This document shows, one piece after another, positions 13,769-13,844 of a stretch of DNA of 13,844 nucleotides (position 1 is the first letter of the stretch; the number at the start of each line of letters is the position of its first letter). A program made the translations under genes and the position numbers. The DNA comes from Bacillota bacterium (GTDB lineage: Bacteria > Bacillota > Bacilli > Calditerricolales > Calditerricolaceae): the NCBI GenBank assembly GCA_017577925.1, contig PKQU01000025.1:1-13844 (forward strand). Direction: 5' to 3'. The notes under the pieces are model-generated. The model was not told where the DNA came from and did no database searches. It saw nothing but the letters and a program-made list of their open reading frames with translations.

Positions 13769-13844
13769 CTACTGCAGATGGCTGTTCATGAGCAGCCATT
13801 CCGGGTGCTGCAAAACGGCTTCCTGGCAGTATTCGCAGATGACG
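13769..13844 (-). CDS. fin: Fin, anti-sigma-F factor, C-terminal 24 residues only
   Basis: The minus strand from the right edge reads in frame VICEYCQEAVLQHPEWLLMN and ends SHLQ with a TAG at 13771-13769. The ICxxCQEA zinc-knuckle cysteine pair followed by a histidine-proline and aromatic-rich tail matches the end of Fin (YabK). Fin is a short zinc-binding protein that inhibits sigma-F to aid the switch to sigma-G in the forespore. The gene is cut by the window edge. Its place directly upstream of mfd is the same as in B. subtilis. Confidence 0.85.
   Translation of the reverse strand, partial: VICEYCQEAVLQHPEWLLMNSHLQ

Overview
The window looks like part of the chromosomal sporulation and housekeeping core of a GC-rich, endospore-forming Firmicute, probably a thermophilic or high-GC member of the Bacillales. 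This rests on gene order as much as on single genes. Read along the minus strand, the order is fin, mfd, a parvulin lipoprotein gene, spoVT, yabM, mazG (yabN), HU, rqcP (yabO), an amino-acid permease, yabP, yabQ, divIC, yabR, four tRNAs and the start of spoIIE. Apart from the inserted genes, this is the order of the fin-mfd-spoVT-yabM-yabN-yabO-yabP-yabQ-divIC-yabR-tRNA-spoIIE segment of Bacillus subtilis. Every gene I accept is on the minus strand. The many long plus-strand reading frames, one over 1,000 codons, are GC-rich shadows.

Right part (about 8,270-13,844): the tail of fin (anti-sigma-F factor), a strong terminator, full-length mfd (transcription-repair coupling factor), a lipoprotein peptidyl-prolyl isomerase whose start overlaps the mfd end by 14 nt, and spoVT (forespore regulator of sigma-G genes) closed by a strong terminator. 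Middle part (about 4,350-8,240): an extended -10 promoter drives a compact run of yabM (MOP-family lipid-linked sugar flippase type), mazG, HU and rqcP. It ends in a 15-bp-stem terminator.

Left-middle part (about 2,490-4,350): this is the least conserved stretch. A segment resembling group II intron domain I and an APC-family permease with its own candidate promoter separate rqcP from yabP. Left part (1-2,489): yabP and yabQ (spore cortex), divIC (division septum), yabR (S1 RNA-binding protein, own promoter and terminator), then a strong tRNA promoter with the cluster fMet-Met-Glu-Val, a terminator-like hairpin, and the first 39 codons of spoIIE. The spoIIE promoter has an unusual 21-bp spacer, as in B. 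subtilis, with Spo0A-box-like sequence.

Functionally the window combines forespore and mother-cell control (fin, spoVT, yabP/Q, spoIIE), envelope and division (yabM, divIC, parvulin), and nucleic-acid or translation maintenance (mfd, mazG, HU, rqcP, yabR, tRNAs). I found no mobile element with an intact gene, no CRISPR and no evident new defence or metabolic system. The points worth a second look are the permease and intron-like insertion, the parvulin gene at the mfd end, the HU gene inside the mazG-rqcP operon, and the well preserved promoters.
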